A program made the translations under genes and the position numbers. From an uncultured Bacilli bacterium (GTDB lineage: Bacteria > Bacillota_I > Bacilli_A > RF39 > UBA660): a DNA stretch of 8,339 bases. Positions 1 through 6,222 of this stretch are shown piece by piece. The notes below the pieces were generated by a model, which saw nothing but the letters and a program-made list of their open reading frames with translations, searched no databases and had not been told where the DNA came from. Location: contig CALVIQ010000064.1 in NCBI GenBank assembly GCA_944331815.1, positions 1-8,339 on the forward strand. Direction: 5' to 3'. How positions within the stretch are numbered: position 1 is the stretch's first letter; the number at the start of each line of letters is the position of its first letter.

Positions 1-51
1 TGATTCTAGTTGGTCTCTGATGAAGTTTGTCCCATTTTGACTTTGCCTCAT
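1..51 (-). CDS. 5' end of an unidentified gene, possibly a transposase (partial)
   Basis: Seventeen codons run off the left edge of the window, reading MRQSQNGTNFIRDQLES. The ATG is preceded by a good ribosome site, AGGAAGG (59-65), seven bases away, so this is probably a real start. The codons AAC, TTC, ATC and GAC stand out against the AAT/TTT/ATT/GAT habit of the other genes, and the segment is about 39% G+C by my count, clearly above its surroundings. That suggests imported DNA. The short N-terminus with an RDQLE-like stretch recalls the beginning of IS1182-type transposases, but 17 residues cannot prove this, and no terminal inverted repeat was recognised between here and position 142. 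Confidence 0.45.
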   Translation of the reverse strand, partial: MRQSQNGTNFIRDQLES

Positions 52-86
52 ATTAAAACCTTCCTATCCTTTTCTTTTATTATATC

Positions 87-110
87 AAAAAAAACGCTTT
101 CGCGTTTCTT
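87..110 (-). terminator. Rho-independent terminator ending the cdsA-to-phosphatase operon
   Basis: On the minus strand AAACGC (107-102), a GAAA tetraloop and GCGTTT (97-92) are followed by an unbroken run of eight T (94-87, partly in the stem). A G-T pair and further A-T pairs can lengthen the stem to about 9 bp. It begins about 33 bases after the phosphatase stop codon. A TATAAT hexamer (79-84) just beyond could serve the next gene, but no matching -35 box is visible. Confidence 0.9.
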
Positions 111-142
111 AAGTTAATGACATTGGAATTAATCTAGCTTTA

Positions 143-772
143 CTATCTAACATTTTCTATACTAATTAATTTATTATTGTTAAATTTTAATTTAAACAAT
201 TCAGGACAATTCCAATTACCATCAAATATTAATTTATGATTAAAATATATTTCATTATTGCCGGTTTCAGAATTAAATTTTATTTCACATAAATTTTTTA
301 AAAATGCAGTAATTGCTGTTCCATGAGATACAATTGCTATATTTTTATTTTTATTAGCAATAATTATTTCATTAATTACATCATTCATTCTTATTTTTAC
401 TTCATTTAAACTTTCGCCATTTAATAATTTATAATTCCAATCCAATGACTGATTACGATAAAAATTATCTGGTAATTCCTTCATAGAATTAACTCCAAAT
501 TTTCTTTCGCCTAATCTCTCTTCAACATTTAAATTAATTTTATTTTTTTCTGCAATATATTTGGCTGTGCTCATTGCTCTAACATAATTAGAGGAATAAA
601 GAACATCAATATTTTGTAATTCAATTTTGTCACTTATCTCTTTTGCTAATTCTTCACCTAAAACACTTAAAATATTCTTTTCATTTTTTAATTGTTCAGT
701 TTCATTTGCTTTATAATTACCAAGCAATTTTCTAAATGGTTGAGAATGCCTAATTAAATATATAGTTGTCAT
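143..772 (-). CDS. Histidine phosphatase (phosphoglycerate mutase-like) family protein
   Basis: This 209-residue protein belongs to the histidine phosphatase superfamily, cytosolic enzymes that form a phosphohistidine while cleaving small phosphate esters. The catalytic signature is visible: R8-H9 in the N-terminal LIRHSQP, R65 in SSNYVRA, acid E89 in LGERKFG (LxExxxG) and the second histidine H150 in VSHGTA. S10 sits where many members have Gly, which is common. The length is normal and there is no signal peptide or membrane segment. The start ATG overlaps the stop of the upstream Nudix gene as ATGA, so translation is probably coupled, and the operon terminator follows. The substrate cannot be read from sequence: dedicated phosphoglycerate mutase, cobalamin/ribazole phosphatase or a general phosphatase are all possible. 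The Nudix partner favours metabolite or nucleotide clean-up (inference). Confidence 0.88.
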   Translation of the reverse strand: MTTIYLIRHSQPFRKLLGNYKANETEQLKNEKNILSVLGEELAKEISDKIELQNIDVLYSSNYVRAMSTAKYIAEKNKINLNVEERLGERKFGVNSMKELPDNFYRNQSLDWNYKLLNGESLNEVKIRMNDVINEIIIANKNKNIAIVSHGTAITAFLKNLCEIKFNSETGNNEIYFNHKLIFDGNWNCPELFKLKFNNNKLISIENVR

Positions 773-1197
773 TTTAGTTTATTTTCCTTACTAAAAATTA
801 ATTTATTTTCAATACAATAAGGTACTACTTCATTTTTCAAAGTATTAGATAACAAATTCATATCATCATCTACTCCAAACCACATAAATTTTTCTATTTC
901 TAAAGAAGTAGTTAATTCACCTTCTAAAATTCCATCATATTTAAATATATGCATATGAATTTTTTTAGTTGGATCACTTGTTGCTATTTCAACAAAATCC
1001 ATAACAGGAATTATCTTATTTTCATCAAATATCGCTTTATTTCCTAATTCTTCATGACATTCTCTGATAGCTGCTTCTAATATTGTTTCCCCTTCTTCAA
1101 CTGCTCCACCTATCATTTGAAAAGTTGGTCTTTTTCTTGGTTTATCAATCAATAATTTACCATCTTCAAAAAACATTGTTCCTACTACATTTAACAT
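769..1197 (-). CDS. Nudix hydrolase
   Basis: This 142-residue cytosolic protein consists of a single Nudix domain, which hydrolyses a nucleoside diphosphate linked to another moiety using Mg2+ or Mn2+. The Nudix box runs from G31 to about residue 53: G31, five residues, E37, seven residues, then RECHEELG with metal-binding E46, E49 and E50. Beta strands before the box (MLNVVGTMFFEDGKLLI) and the closing MWFGVDD segment fit the fold and the usual length. The start follows AAAGGA with seven bases of spacing, and that site lies at the end of the ABC permease gene four bases upstream. The gene overlaps the phosphatase by four bases. A Nudix enzyme followed by a phosphatase could act in sequence, the first releasing a monophosphate and the second removing the phosphate, but the substrate is unknown. 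Confidence 0.92.
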   Translation of the reverse strand: MLNVVGTMFFEDGKLLIDKPRKRPTFQMIGGAVEEGETILEAAIRECHEELGNKAIFDENKIIPVMDFVEIATSDPTKKIHMHIFKYDGILEGELTTSLEIEKFMWFGVDDDMNLLSNTLKNEVVPYCIENKLIFSKENKLK

Positions 1198-1201
1198 AAT
1201 A

Positions 1202-2518
1202 TTATCCTTTCAAAGCTTTAAACATTTTACGCCATAATTTATCAGAAGAATAATTTAATATTCCAACTTTATATATTTTTAATCCATATTTAATTAATAA
1301 GAATATAACTACTATCATTAATCCAATAGAAATTAATACATCAATTACAGTAAATTCACCCATAACTAATAAAGATGGACTTAAGATAGCTGATATAAAT
1401 GGAACATATCCTAAAATATTAATTATTAATGATCCTTTAAAACCACCTGCTATAATAGCAAGATAATAACCTAATAAACTAATTAACATAATAGGCGTTT
1501 GTAATTGTTGGAAATCTTCAGTATTAGTAGTCATACTAGCTAATATGCCAGCTAATAAAGAATAACCAATAAAAGTTAATATCATAAGTATTAATACTAA
1601 TGGTATTATATATCTTAATGATTCAATAAATGAAGGTGTAAATAAATTATTCATCATACCAGTTACTTGATTAAATACATCACCAATACCTGATACATCG
1701 CCAAAGAAACTTCTTGATATAAAACCTAATATTCCGAATAACAATAATAAACCACCTTGGATTAATATAAATAAATTACCAGCTATACATTTACTAAAAA
1801 AATGAATTTGTGGTGACACATTACCAATTATTATTTCCATACCACGAGTAGTCTTTTCATCATTAACTTCAGCACCAATCATTTGAACTAAAAATATTAC
1901 TAACATGAAAAATGGTAATATAATGACTGGGAAAATAGCACTCATTATCATTTCCATATTTTCTTCAGTTGAGTCTTTTTCTTCATCTAAAACAGTTCTT
2001 TCAATAGTAACAGGTGTATTTAAAGCTAATAATTCTTCTTCACTTATTTCAAATTTTTCAACTGCTAAATAAGTTTTAACTGAATTAACAGCACTATTAA
2101 TTAAACTCATGTTTAAAGTATCAACAAAACCATTAGTAATCATTTCTACTTTGACGATGTTTTCTTCATCATAATTAAAAACTAATGCTATAGAATCTTT
2201 TTCTTCTTCATTTGTTTTAATTGTTTCAGTTATTTCTTCTTTAGAATTATCATATTTAATAATTTCATACTTACTATCTTCTGTTAATTTAAATCCTGCA
2301 TCAATGCTAGCTTTAAATACATCATAAGTATTAGTATTATCAATTACATAAATCTTAGTAGTTTTATCAAAATCACCACCGAAGAAAGTAATGATATGGT
2401 CAATATTAGCTACACCAATTATTAAGATTGCTAAGAAGATATTAGCTAAAACAAACCATTTAGTTTTAATTTTTCTTTTTAAACTCATACCAATTAAAAA
2501 CTTTAATTTATTTTTCAT
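1202..2518 (-). CDS. ABC-2 type transporter permease (NatB/YhaP-like)
   Basis: This 438-residue integral membrane protein is the permease of an ABC exporter. One helix lies near residues 21-47, followed by a large acidic extracytoplasmic domain (about 48-190), then about six hydrophobic segments near 192-214, 246-267, 303-326, 342-360, 366-386 and 391-412. The cytoplasmic motif EKTTRGMEII (221-230) is characteristic of the NatB/YhaP branch. The ATG at 2518 is chosen because AGGTGA sits eight bases upstream; reading from the GTG at 2527 would put the start inside that site. The gene overlaps the ATPase gene by 11 bases, so the two are a transporter pair. The family includes sodium exporters and exporters of unknown cargo, and the substrate here cannot be inferred. 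The loop domain is Glu/Thr-rich with no recognised motif. Confidence 0.9.
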   Translation of the reverse strand: MKNKLKFLIGMSLKRKIKTKWFVLANIFLAILIIGVANIDHIITFFGGDFDKTTKIYVIDNTNTYDVFKASIDAGFKLTEDSKYEIIKYDNSKEEITETIKTNEEEKDSIALVFNYDEENIVKVEMITNGFVDTLNMSLINSAVNSVKTYLAVEKFEISEEELLALNTPVTIERTVLDEEKDSTEENMEMIMSAIFPVIILPFFMLVIFLVQMIGAEVNDEKTTRGMEIIIGNVSPQIHFFSKCIAGNLFILIQGGLLLLFGILGFISRSFFGDVSGIGDVFNQVTGMMNNLFTPSFIESLRYIIPLVLILMILTFIGYSLLAGILASMTTNTEDFQQLQTPIMLISLLGYYLAIIAGGFKGSLIINILGYVPFISAILSPSLLVMGEFTVIDVLISIGLMIVVIFLLIKYGLKIYKVGILNYSSDKLWRKMFKALKG

Positions 2519-3407
2519 AAGATTCACCTACTTTAGCTACAAATATTTCATTTAAAGATGGTTCTTCAACAGAAAATTTTACTACATTATCACATTTACT
2601 AACATATTTAAATACATCTTTAACTATATCTTGACCTTCAATTTTAACTTCATATTCATCAGATTTCTTAGTAACTGAAACCACACCATTTATTTTTTCT
2701 AGTTCTTTAATATCAATATCACCTTTAATTAAAATATTTTTTTTACGATATTGTTCTTTTATTTTTTTAAGTTCACCTTCTAATACAGATTTACCTTTCA
2801 TTAAAACAACTAATTTTTTACAAAATAGTTCAACATGTTCCATTCTGTGAGAAGAAAATATAATCATACTTCCTTTTTTAGACATTTCAACTATTTCTTT
2901 TTTAAACATTTCTACATTAAATGGATCTAGTCCACTAAATGGTTCATCTAGTATTAATAATTCTGGTTCATTTAAAATAGCTGTTATAAATTGAACTTTT
3001 TGTTGATTACCTTTTGATAATTCTTTTATTTTTTTATCTAAATATTCTGGTATTTCAAATTTTTCTAATAATTCTTTTGTTCTTTTTAATATATCTTCTT
3101 CTTTCATCCCTTTTAAAACACCATAGAAAATACATTGTTCTTTAACTGTTAATTTAGTTAATAAACTTCTTTCTTCGGTTAAAAAACCAATTTTATCTGT
3201 AACATCATAATCTATTTTTTTGCCATTTAAAGTAATATTACCACTAGTTGGTTCAAGTAATCCCATAATCATTCTAAAAGTTGTTGTTTTACCTGCCCCA
3301 TTGACACCTAATAGTCCAAATATTTCTCCAGGTTTTACTTCAAAAGACAAATTATCTACGGCTTTAAAATCACCATAATACTTTGTAACTCCATTCACTT
3401 TTAACAT
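2508..3407 (-). CDS. ABC transporter ATP-binding protein (NatA-like)
   Basis: This 299-residue ATPase energises the permease encoded just downstream. All nucleotide-binding motifs are intact: Walker A GVNGAGKTT (34-42), a Q-loop region reading GFLTEERSLL (the EER form typical of NatA-type proteins rather than a plain Gln), signature LSKGNQQK (130-137), Walker B LLILDEP (150-156), D-loop SGLDP (158-162) and switch His H187. A C-terminal extension of about 90 residues (after 205) is typical of drug, sodium or polysaccharide exporters. The ATG at 3407 is preferred to the GTG at 3416, which lies inside the ribosome site. It overlaps the stop of the 105-residue gene by one base (TAATG). No other regulatory signal is seen, so expression should follow the cdsA-rseP operon. 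Confidence 0.94.
   Translation of the reverse strand: MLKVNGVTKYYGDFKAVDNLSFEVKPGEIFGLLGVNGAGKTTTFRMIMGLLEPTSGNITLNGKKIDYDVTDKIGFLTEERSLLTKLTVKEQCIFYGVLKGMKEEDILKRTKELLEKFEIPEYLDKKIKELSKGNQQKVQFITAILNEPELLILDEPFSGLDPFNVEMFKKEIVEMSKKGSMIIFSSHRMEHVELFCKKLVVLMKGKSVLEGELKKIKEQYRKKNILIKGDIDIKELEKINGVVSVTKKSDEYEVKIEGQDIVKDVFKYVSKCDNVVKFSVEEPSLNEIFVAKVGESYEK
2524..2530 (-). promoter_or_regulatory. Ribosome binding site of the ABC permease gene
   Basis: TAGGTGA on the minus strand lies within the last codons of the ATPase gene, with AGG eight bases before ATG 2518. It argues against the GTG at 2527, which overlaps it. Confidence 0.65.
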
Positions 3408-3724
3408 TATAACCACCTCGAATTTTTGATTTTTTTTAATTTATCATTTTCATATTCATTATAAATTTTAACTAATTTTCTAATTACTTTTTCATAATTA
3501 TCATATATATCATCTTGTAATTTTAATTGAACATATTTATAAAAATCTTCTTTATCAGTATATAAATTCATAATATTATCTACTTTGATTTTACTCTTTT
3601 CACTTTTAATATTAAAAACATATTCTTGATAATAATCTATCAATAACTTAGACATAATATCATTTTCTAAATATAAGAAATTTACTATTTTATCATAATG
3701 TTTACAACAACTAATTGTTATCAT
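3407..3724 (-). CDS. Hypothetical protein of 105 residues between rseP and the ABC pair
   Basis: I do not recognise this protein. It appears cytosolic, charged and mainly helical, rich in Lys, Asp, Tyr and Asn, with no signal peptide or membrane helix. A CC pair (C6, C7) near the N-terminus followed by H9 is the only notable residue cluster. It is probably genuine because both ends are tightly coupled: its ATG overlaps the rseP stop as ATGA, and its TAA overlaps the ATPase start as TAATG. Its last four codons (S-R-W-L) also form the ribosome site of the ATPase gene. Its own ribosome site is weak (AAGG about 13 bases upstream), so it probably depends on ribosomes ending rseP. An in-frame internal ATG at codon 24 could also be used. 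A role linked to the ABC exporter is suggested only by position. Confidence 0.72.
   Translation of the reverse strand: MITISCCKHYDKIVNFLYLENDIMSKLLIDYYQEYVFNIKSEKSKIKVDNIMNLYTDKEDFYKYVQLKLQDDIYDNYEKVIRKLVKIYNEYENDKLKKIKNSRWL
3413..3419 (-). promoter_or_regulatory. Ribosome binding site of the ABC ATPase gene, inside the preceding gene
   Basis: GAGGTGG on the minus strand, with GAGG eight bases before ATG 3407. It is read as codons for the C-terminal residues of the 105-residue protein and fixes the ATPase start at 3407 rather than at GTG 3416. Confidence 0.75.
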
Positions 3725-4749
3725 TTAATAATAAACCTTACAATGTCGTTATAAGTTATTGCGACCATTAAAATCATAAGAAGTGCAAGTCCTACTGCAT
3801 GAATTGTATTTTCAACACTTGGTTTAATTGGTTTTCTTCTTATTTTTTCAATTATTAAAAATAAAATTCTTCCACCATCAAATGCTGGTATTGGTAATAA
3901 ATTAATAAATCCAACATTAATACTTAAGTAACCAGTTAAATAAACTAAATTAAGTAATCCTGCTTTAGCTGATTCACCTACAATATTATAAATACCTACT
4001 GGACCTGATAAATTAGATAAGCTAAGTTTCCCAGTAACTAAATAAGTAATTACTAAAAACATTTGTTCAATTAAACTAAAGAATTTACTAAAACCATATT
4101 TAATACCTTCAAAGAATCCATATCTAATAGTTGAATCTAATGAAAATCCATATGAATATACGCCATCTTTTTCAGTTGGTACAATGTTAATTTTTTCTAG
4201 TTTACCATCTCTTAAAACTTCTAATTCTAAAGTTTCACCGTAGTTCATTTGATATTCAATCATCAATCTATCAATCGTATTTATTTTAGTACCGTTTAAT
4301 GTTTTAATTACATCACCAGTTTGTAATCCAGCATTATAACTTGGGCTATCAACAGGAACTTGAGATACAATTGGTTTATTATTTGGATTACCATTTATAA
4401 AACCAATAATAATTAATATAATTAAAGCAAAGATAAAATTAAACATAACACCAGCAACGATTGTTAAAAATCTTTGCATCCATGTTTTATTTTGTAATTT
4501 TTTATCATTTGGAACATCTTCATCATCTTCTACGCCTTCACCAGCCATAGCACAAAAACCACCAATTGGAAATAACCTAATTCCATATTCAGTTTCATCA
4601 TTTTTTCTTGTAAATTTAAATATTCTAGGTCCCATACCAATACAGAATTCATAAACATGAATACCTGCTTTCTTAGCAAATATAAAGTGACCTAATTCAT
4701 GAACAAAAATTGTAATACTTAATACCAGTATAAAATATATTAAAGTCAT
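3721..4749 (-). CDS. rseP: RseP-type site-2 zinc metalloprotease
   Basis: This 342-residue intramembrane zinc protease cleaves substrates such as anti-sigma factors and signal-peptide remnants within the membrane. The first helix carries the zinc site H17-E18-L19-G20-H21. The third zinc ligand is in NLLPIPAFDGG (283-293, D291), where Phe replaces the usual Leu of the LDG motif. Further membrane segments lie near residues 97-119, 225-240, 264-284 and 315-333. One PDZ-like domain (about 128-190, with AGLQTGDVIKTLNG) sits between the membrane parts. At 342 residues it is shorter than the roughly 420-residue Bacillus form but matches compact Firmicutes versions. The start ATG follows AGGAG by seven bases and lies 11 bases past the cdsA stop. 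The cdsA-rseP neighbourhood is conserved in Firmicutes, although dxr, which usually separates them in Bacillus, is absent. Confidence 0.95.
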   Translation of the reverse strand: MTLIYFILVLSITIFVHELGHFIFAKKAGIHVYEFCIGMGPRIFKFTRKNDETEYGIRLFPIGGFCAMAGEGVEDDEDVPNDKKLQNKTWMQRFLTIVAGVMFNFIFALIILIIIGFINGNPNNKPIVSQVPVDSPSYNAGLQTGDVIKTLNGTKINTIDRLMIEYQMNYGETLELEVLRDGKLEKINIVPTEKDGVYSYGFSLDSTIRYGFFEGIKYGFSKFFSLIEQMFLVITYLVTGKLSLSNLSGPVGIYNIVGESAKAGLLNLVYLTGYLSINVGFINLLPIPAFDGGRILFLIIEKIRRKPIKPSVENTIHAVGLALLMILMVAITYNDIVRFIIK

Positions 4750-4759
4750 AACTCATCTC

Positions 4760-5545
4760 CTATAAAAAATTAATAAAATATATGATAGCCAAAGCTACAA
4801 ATATAACACTGTCAAATCTATCTAACATGCCACCATGTCCTGGCATAATATTAGAAAAATCTTTAATTTTATAACTTCTTTTGATTTGTGAGAAAAATAA
4901 ATCTCCTAATTGACCAATTATTGATAAAAATAAAGTAATAAATATTAATAAAAATATATCAATATCTGAATTAATAATTATTAGATAATATAAAACACTT
5001 ATCAATACTCCAAAAAAAGCGCCACCTAAACATCCTTCCCAAGATTTATTAGGTGATATTTCATTTATCTTATGCTTACCAAATAAGGTTCCCATTGAAT
5101 GAGCAAAAGTATCGTTCATAATAGTAATTAAGAATATATAAATAAAATAATACAAACTCATATTTCTTAATATTATTAAAGTTGCAAAAGATGTACCTAA
5201 AAATAAAGTAATTCCAATTAAATAAAAACATTTTTCAACATTAAATTCTTTATTTTTATGATTAAACAATAATAATAATCCATATATTAATAAAATAATT
5301 CCTAAAACTTTAAAATCTAAAATAGAACTAAAGTTTTTTTGAATAATACTATTACCTATCAAAAACAAAAAATTTATATAACTAACTAATCTTATCCAAT
5401 AGTCATTAGTAATAAGATCCAACATTTCTTTAAAAGCTAATAAAGATATAATAATAGCTAAAATATAAAATGGAACACCACCAATATAAACTAAAGGAAG
5501 ACTTATTAATAAAGCTATTACAGCACTGATAACTCTTTTCTTCAT
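4760..5545 (-). CDS. cdsA: Phosphatidate cytidylyltransferase (CDP-diacylglycerol synthase)
   Basis: CdsA makes CDP-diacylglycerol from CTP and phosphatidic acid at the membrane, the branch point for phosphatidylglycerol, cardiolipin and related lipids. The 261-residue protein is almost entirely hydrophobic helices. Near the C-terminus it carries the family signature: S219, K222-R223, K228-D229, PGHGG (235-239) and D242-R243...D245, with acidic D215 just before it. The conserved NDTFAH segment (144-149) and SPNKSWEG (164-171) are also intact. The start chosen is ATG 5545, five bases after GGAGG. A TTG at 5557 would extend the protein by four residues but overlaps that ribosome site. It is the first gene of the seven-gene operon, with a promoter just upstream. 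The length is in the normal range for the family. Confidence 0.96.
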   Translation of the reverse strand: MKKRVISAVIALLISLPLVYIGGVPFYILAIIISLLAFKEMLDLITNDYWIRLVSYINFLFLIGNSIIQKNFSSILDFKVLGIILLIYGLLLLFNHKNKEFNVEKCFYLIGITLFLGTSFATLIILRNMSLYYFIYIFLITIMNDTFAHSMGTLFGKHKINEISPNKSWEGCLGGAFFGVLISVLYYLIIINSDIDIFLLIFITLFLSIIGQLGDLFFSQIKRSYKIKDFSNIMPGHGGMLDRFDSVIFVALAIIYFINFL

Positions 5546-5550
5546 ATATG

Positions 5551-5557
5551 CCTCCAA
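5551..5557 (-). promoter_or_regulatory. Ribosome binding site that sets the cdsA start
   Basis: TTGGAGG on the minus strand, five bases before ATG 5545. The TTG that would give a longer reading frame is part of this element, so the ATG is the better start. Confidence 0.8.
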
Positions 5558-5573
5558 ATCTTTCCTATTTAAT

Positions 5574-5602
5574 ATTATATTATAAATTTATATTTAATAC
5601 AA
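5574..5602 (-). promoter_or_regulatory. Candidate sigma-A promoter of the cdsA operon
   Basis: Minus-strand TTGTAT (5602-5597), a 17-base spacer and a perfect TATAAT (5579-5574) lie directly after the khpA terminator T-run. The -35 box matches TTGACA in only three positions, and a second TATAAT overlaps at 5584-5579, so the exact start is uncertain. Transcription would begin near 5567, leaving about 20 bases of leader. Confidence 0.55.
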
Positions 5603-5626
5603 GAAAAAAGAAGATAAATCTTCTTA
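5603..5626 (-). terminator. Terminator of rpsP-khpA, overlapping the khpA stop codon
   Basis: Minus strand: AAGAAGA (5625-5619), loop TTTA, TCTTCTT (5614-5608), with six T at 5609-5604. The stem can extend by one A-T pair. The khpA TAA (5626-5624) lies at the foot of the 5' arm, so a terminating ribosome would cover the hairpin. Confidence 0.82.
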
Positions 5627-5869
5627 AAATGAATCAATATTAATTTTTACTTTTTTTAATCCATTAGCATAGGATGAAGCTTGCACAATAGTTCTAATAG
5701 CATTAGCAATAACGCCTTGTTTACCGATTACTGAACCGATTACACTATCGTCTACTAATACTTGAATTGTAATATAATCTTCATCATCTTCAAATTGTTT
5801 AACTGAAACCATATCAGGATCAGTTACAACACTTTTTACTAAAAATTCCGTTAATCCTACTAAATTCAT
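5624..5869 (-). CDS. khpA: KhpA, KH-domain RNA-binding protein
   Basis: This 81-residue protein is the small single-KH RNA-binding protein known as KhpA or YlqC. Its family binds RNA, works with KhpB/Jag in several Firmicutes and affects cell length and division. The GxxG loop of the KH fold is G49-K50-Q51-G52 in VIGKQGVIANAIRTI, the family's most conserved stretch, and the length equals the Bacillus protein. It starts two bases after the rpsP stop, using GGAG located in the last codons of rpsP, so it is probably co-translated. In most Firmicutes rimM, trmD and rplS follow; here a terminator comes immediately after, so the conserved ribosomal cluster is cut short. Confidence 0.95.
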   Translation of the reverse strand: MNLVGLTEFLVKSVVTDPDMVSVKQFEDDEDYITIQVLVDDSVIGSVIGKQGVIANAIRTIVQASSYANGLKKVKINIDSF

Positions 5870-5871
5870 AA

Positions 5872-6150
5872 TTATTCTCCTTTAGTCATTTTAGATTCAT
5901 GGAATTTTTTCATAATACCTTGTTTTTTAAATATATTTCTTACAGTATCAGTTGGAATAGCTCCATTGTTTAACCATTTAAGAGCTAATTCTTCATCAAT
6001 TTTAATTTCAGCTGGTTCACTAACTGGATTATAATATCCAACTGTTTCAATAAATTTACCATCTCTTGGACTTCTTGAATCAGCAGCTACTACACGATAA
6101 AATGGACTTTTTTTAGCTCCCATTCTTTTTAATCTTAATTTAACAGCCAT
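5872..6150 (-). CDS. rpsP: 30S ribosomal protein S16
   Basis: S16 is a primary-binding small-subunit protein needed for 30S assembly. The 92-residue product begins [20 protein letters not shown], the family hallmark, and contains [14 protein letters not shown] (29-42) and the [13 protein letters not shown] segment near residues 66-78. It is complete and of typical length. Two ATG codons stand in tandem (6153 and 6150). The second is chosen because family members begin MAVK, and it lies nine bases after AGGAG; the first lies six bases after and would add only one Met. The gene has its own strong promoter within the cotE terminator and heads a two-gene unit with khpA. The ffh gene that often precedes it in Firmicutes is absent. 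Confidence 0.97.
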   Translation of the reverse strand: MAVKLRLKRMGAKKSPFYRVVAADSRSPRDGKFIETVGYYNPVSEPAEIKIDEELALKWLNNGAIPTDTVRNIFKKQGIMKKFHESKMTKGE

Positions 6151-6155
6151 CATTA

Positions 6156-6165
6156 ATCACTCCTT
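6156..6165 (-). promoter_or_regulatory. Strong ribosome binding site of rpsP
   Basis: Minus-strand AAGGAGTGAT is nearly the full anti-16S complement, placed before tandem ATG codons at 6153 and 6150. It does not by itself decide between them. Confidence 0.8.
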
Positions 6166-6175
6166 TTCTTGAATC

Positions 6176-6204
6176 ATTGTAACATAAAATCTAAAAAGTG
6201 TCAA
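6176..6204 (-). promoter_or_regulatory. Near-consensus sigma-A promoter of rpsP-khpA
   Basis: Minus-strand TTGACA (6204-6199), a 17-base spacer, and TACAAT (6181-6176) preceded by TG one base earlier, an extended -10. The -35 is a perfect match and lies inside the 3' arm of the cotE terminator. Transcription would start near 6169, giving a leader of roughly 15-20 bases that includes the ribosome site. Confidence 0.85.
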
Positions 6205-6222
6205 CTATTTTTGGTTGACACT
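6193..6222 (-). terminator. Terminator of cotE, overlapping its stop codon and the next promoter
   Basis: Minus strand: AGTGTCAAC (6222-6214), an eight-base loop, and GTTGACACT (6205-6197), a perfect 9-bp stem running into five T (6197-6193). The cotE TAG (6223-6221) overlaps the 5' arm. The 3' arm contains the TTGACA of the rpsP promoter. Confidence 0.9.

Noticed and set aside
3721..5545. A dedicated peptide processing and export system (site-2 protease with ABC exporter, as in peptide pheromone loci)
   Set aside because: rseP lies in its ordinary housekeeping place beside cdsA, and no small precursor peptide gene with a leader was found; kept only as a speculation in the findings.
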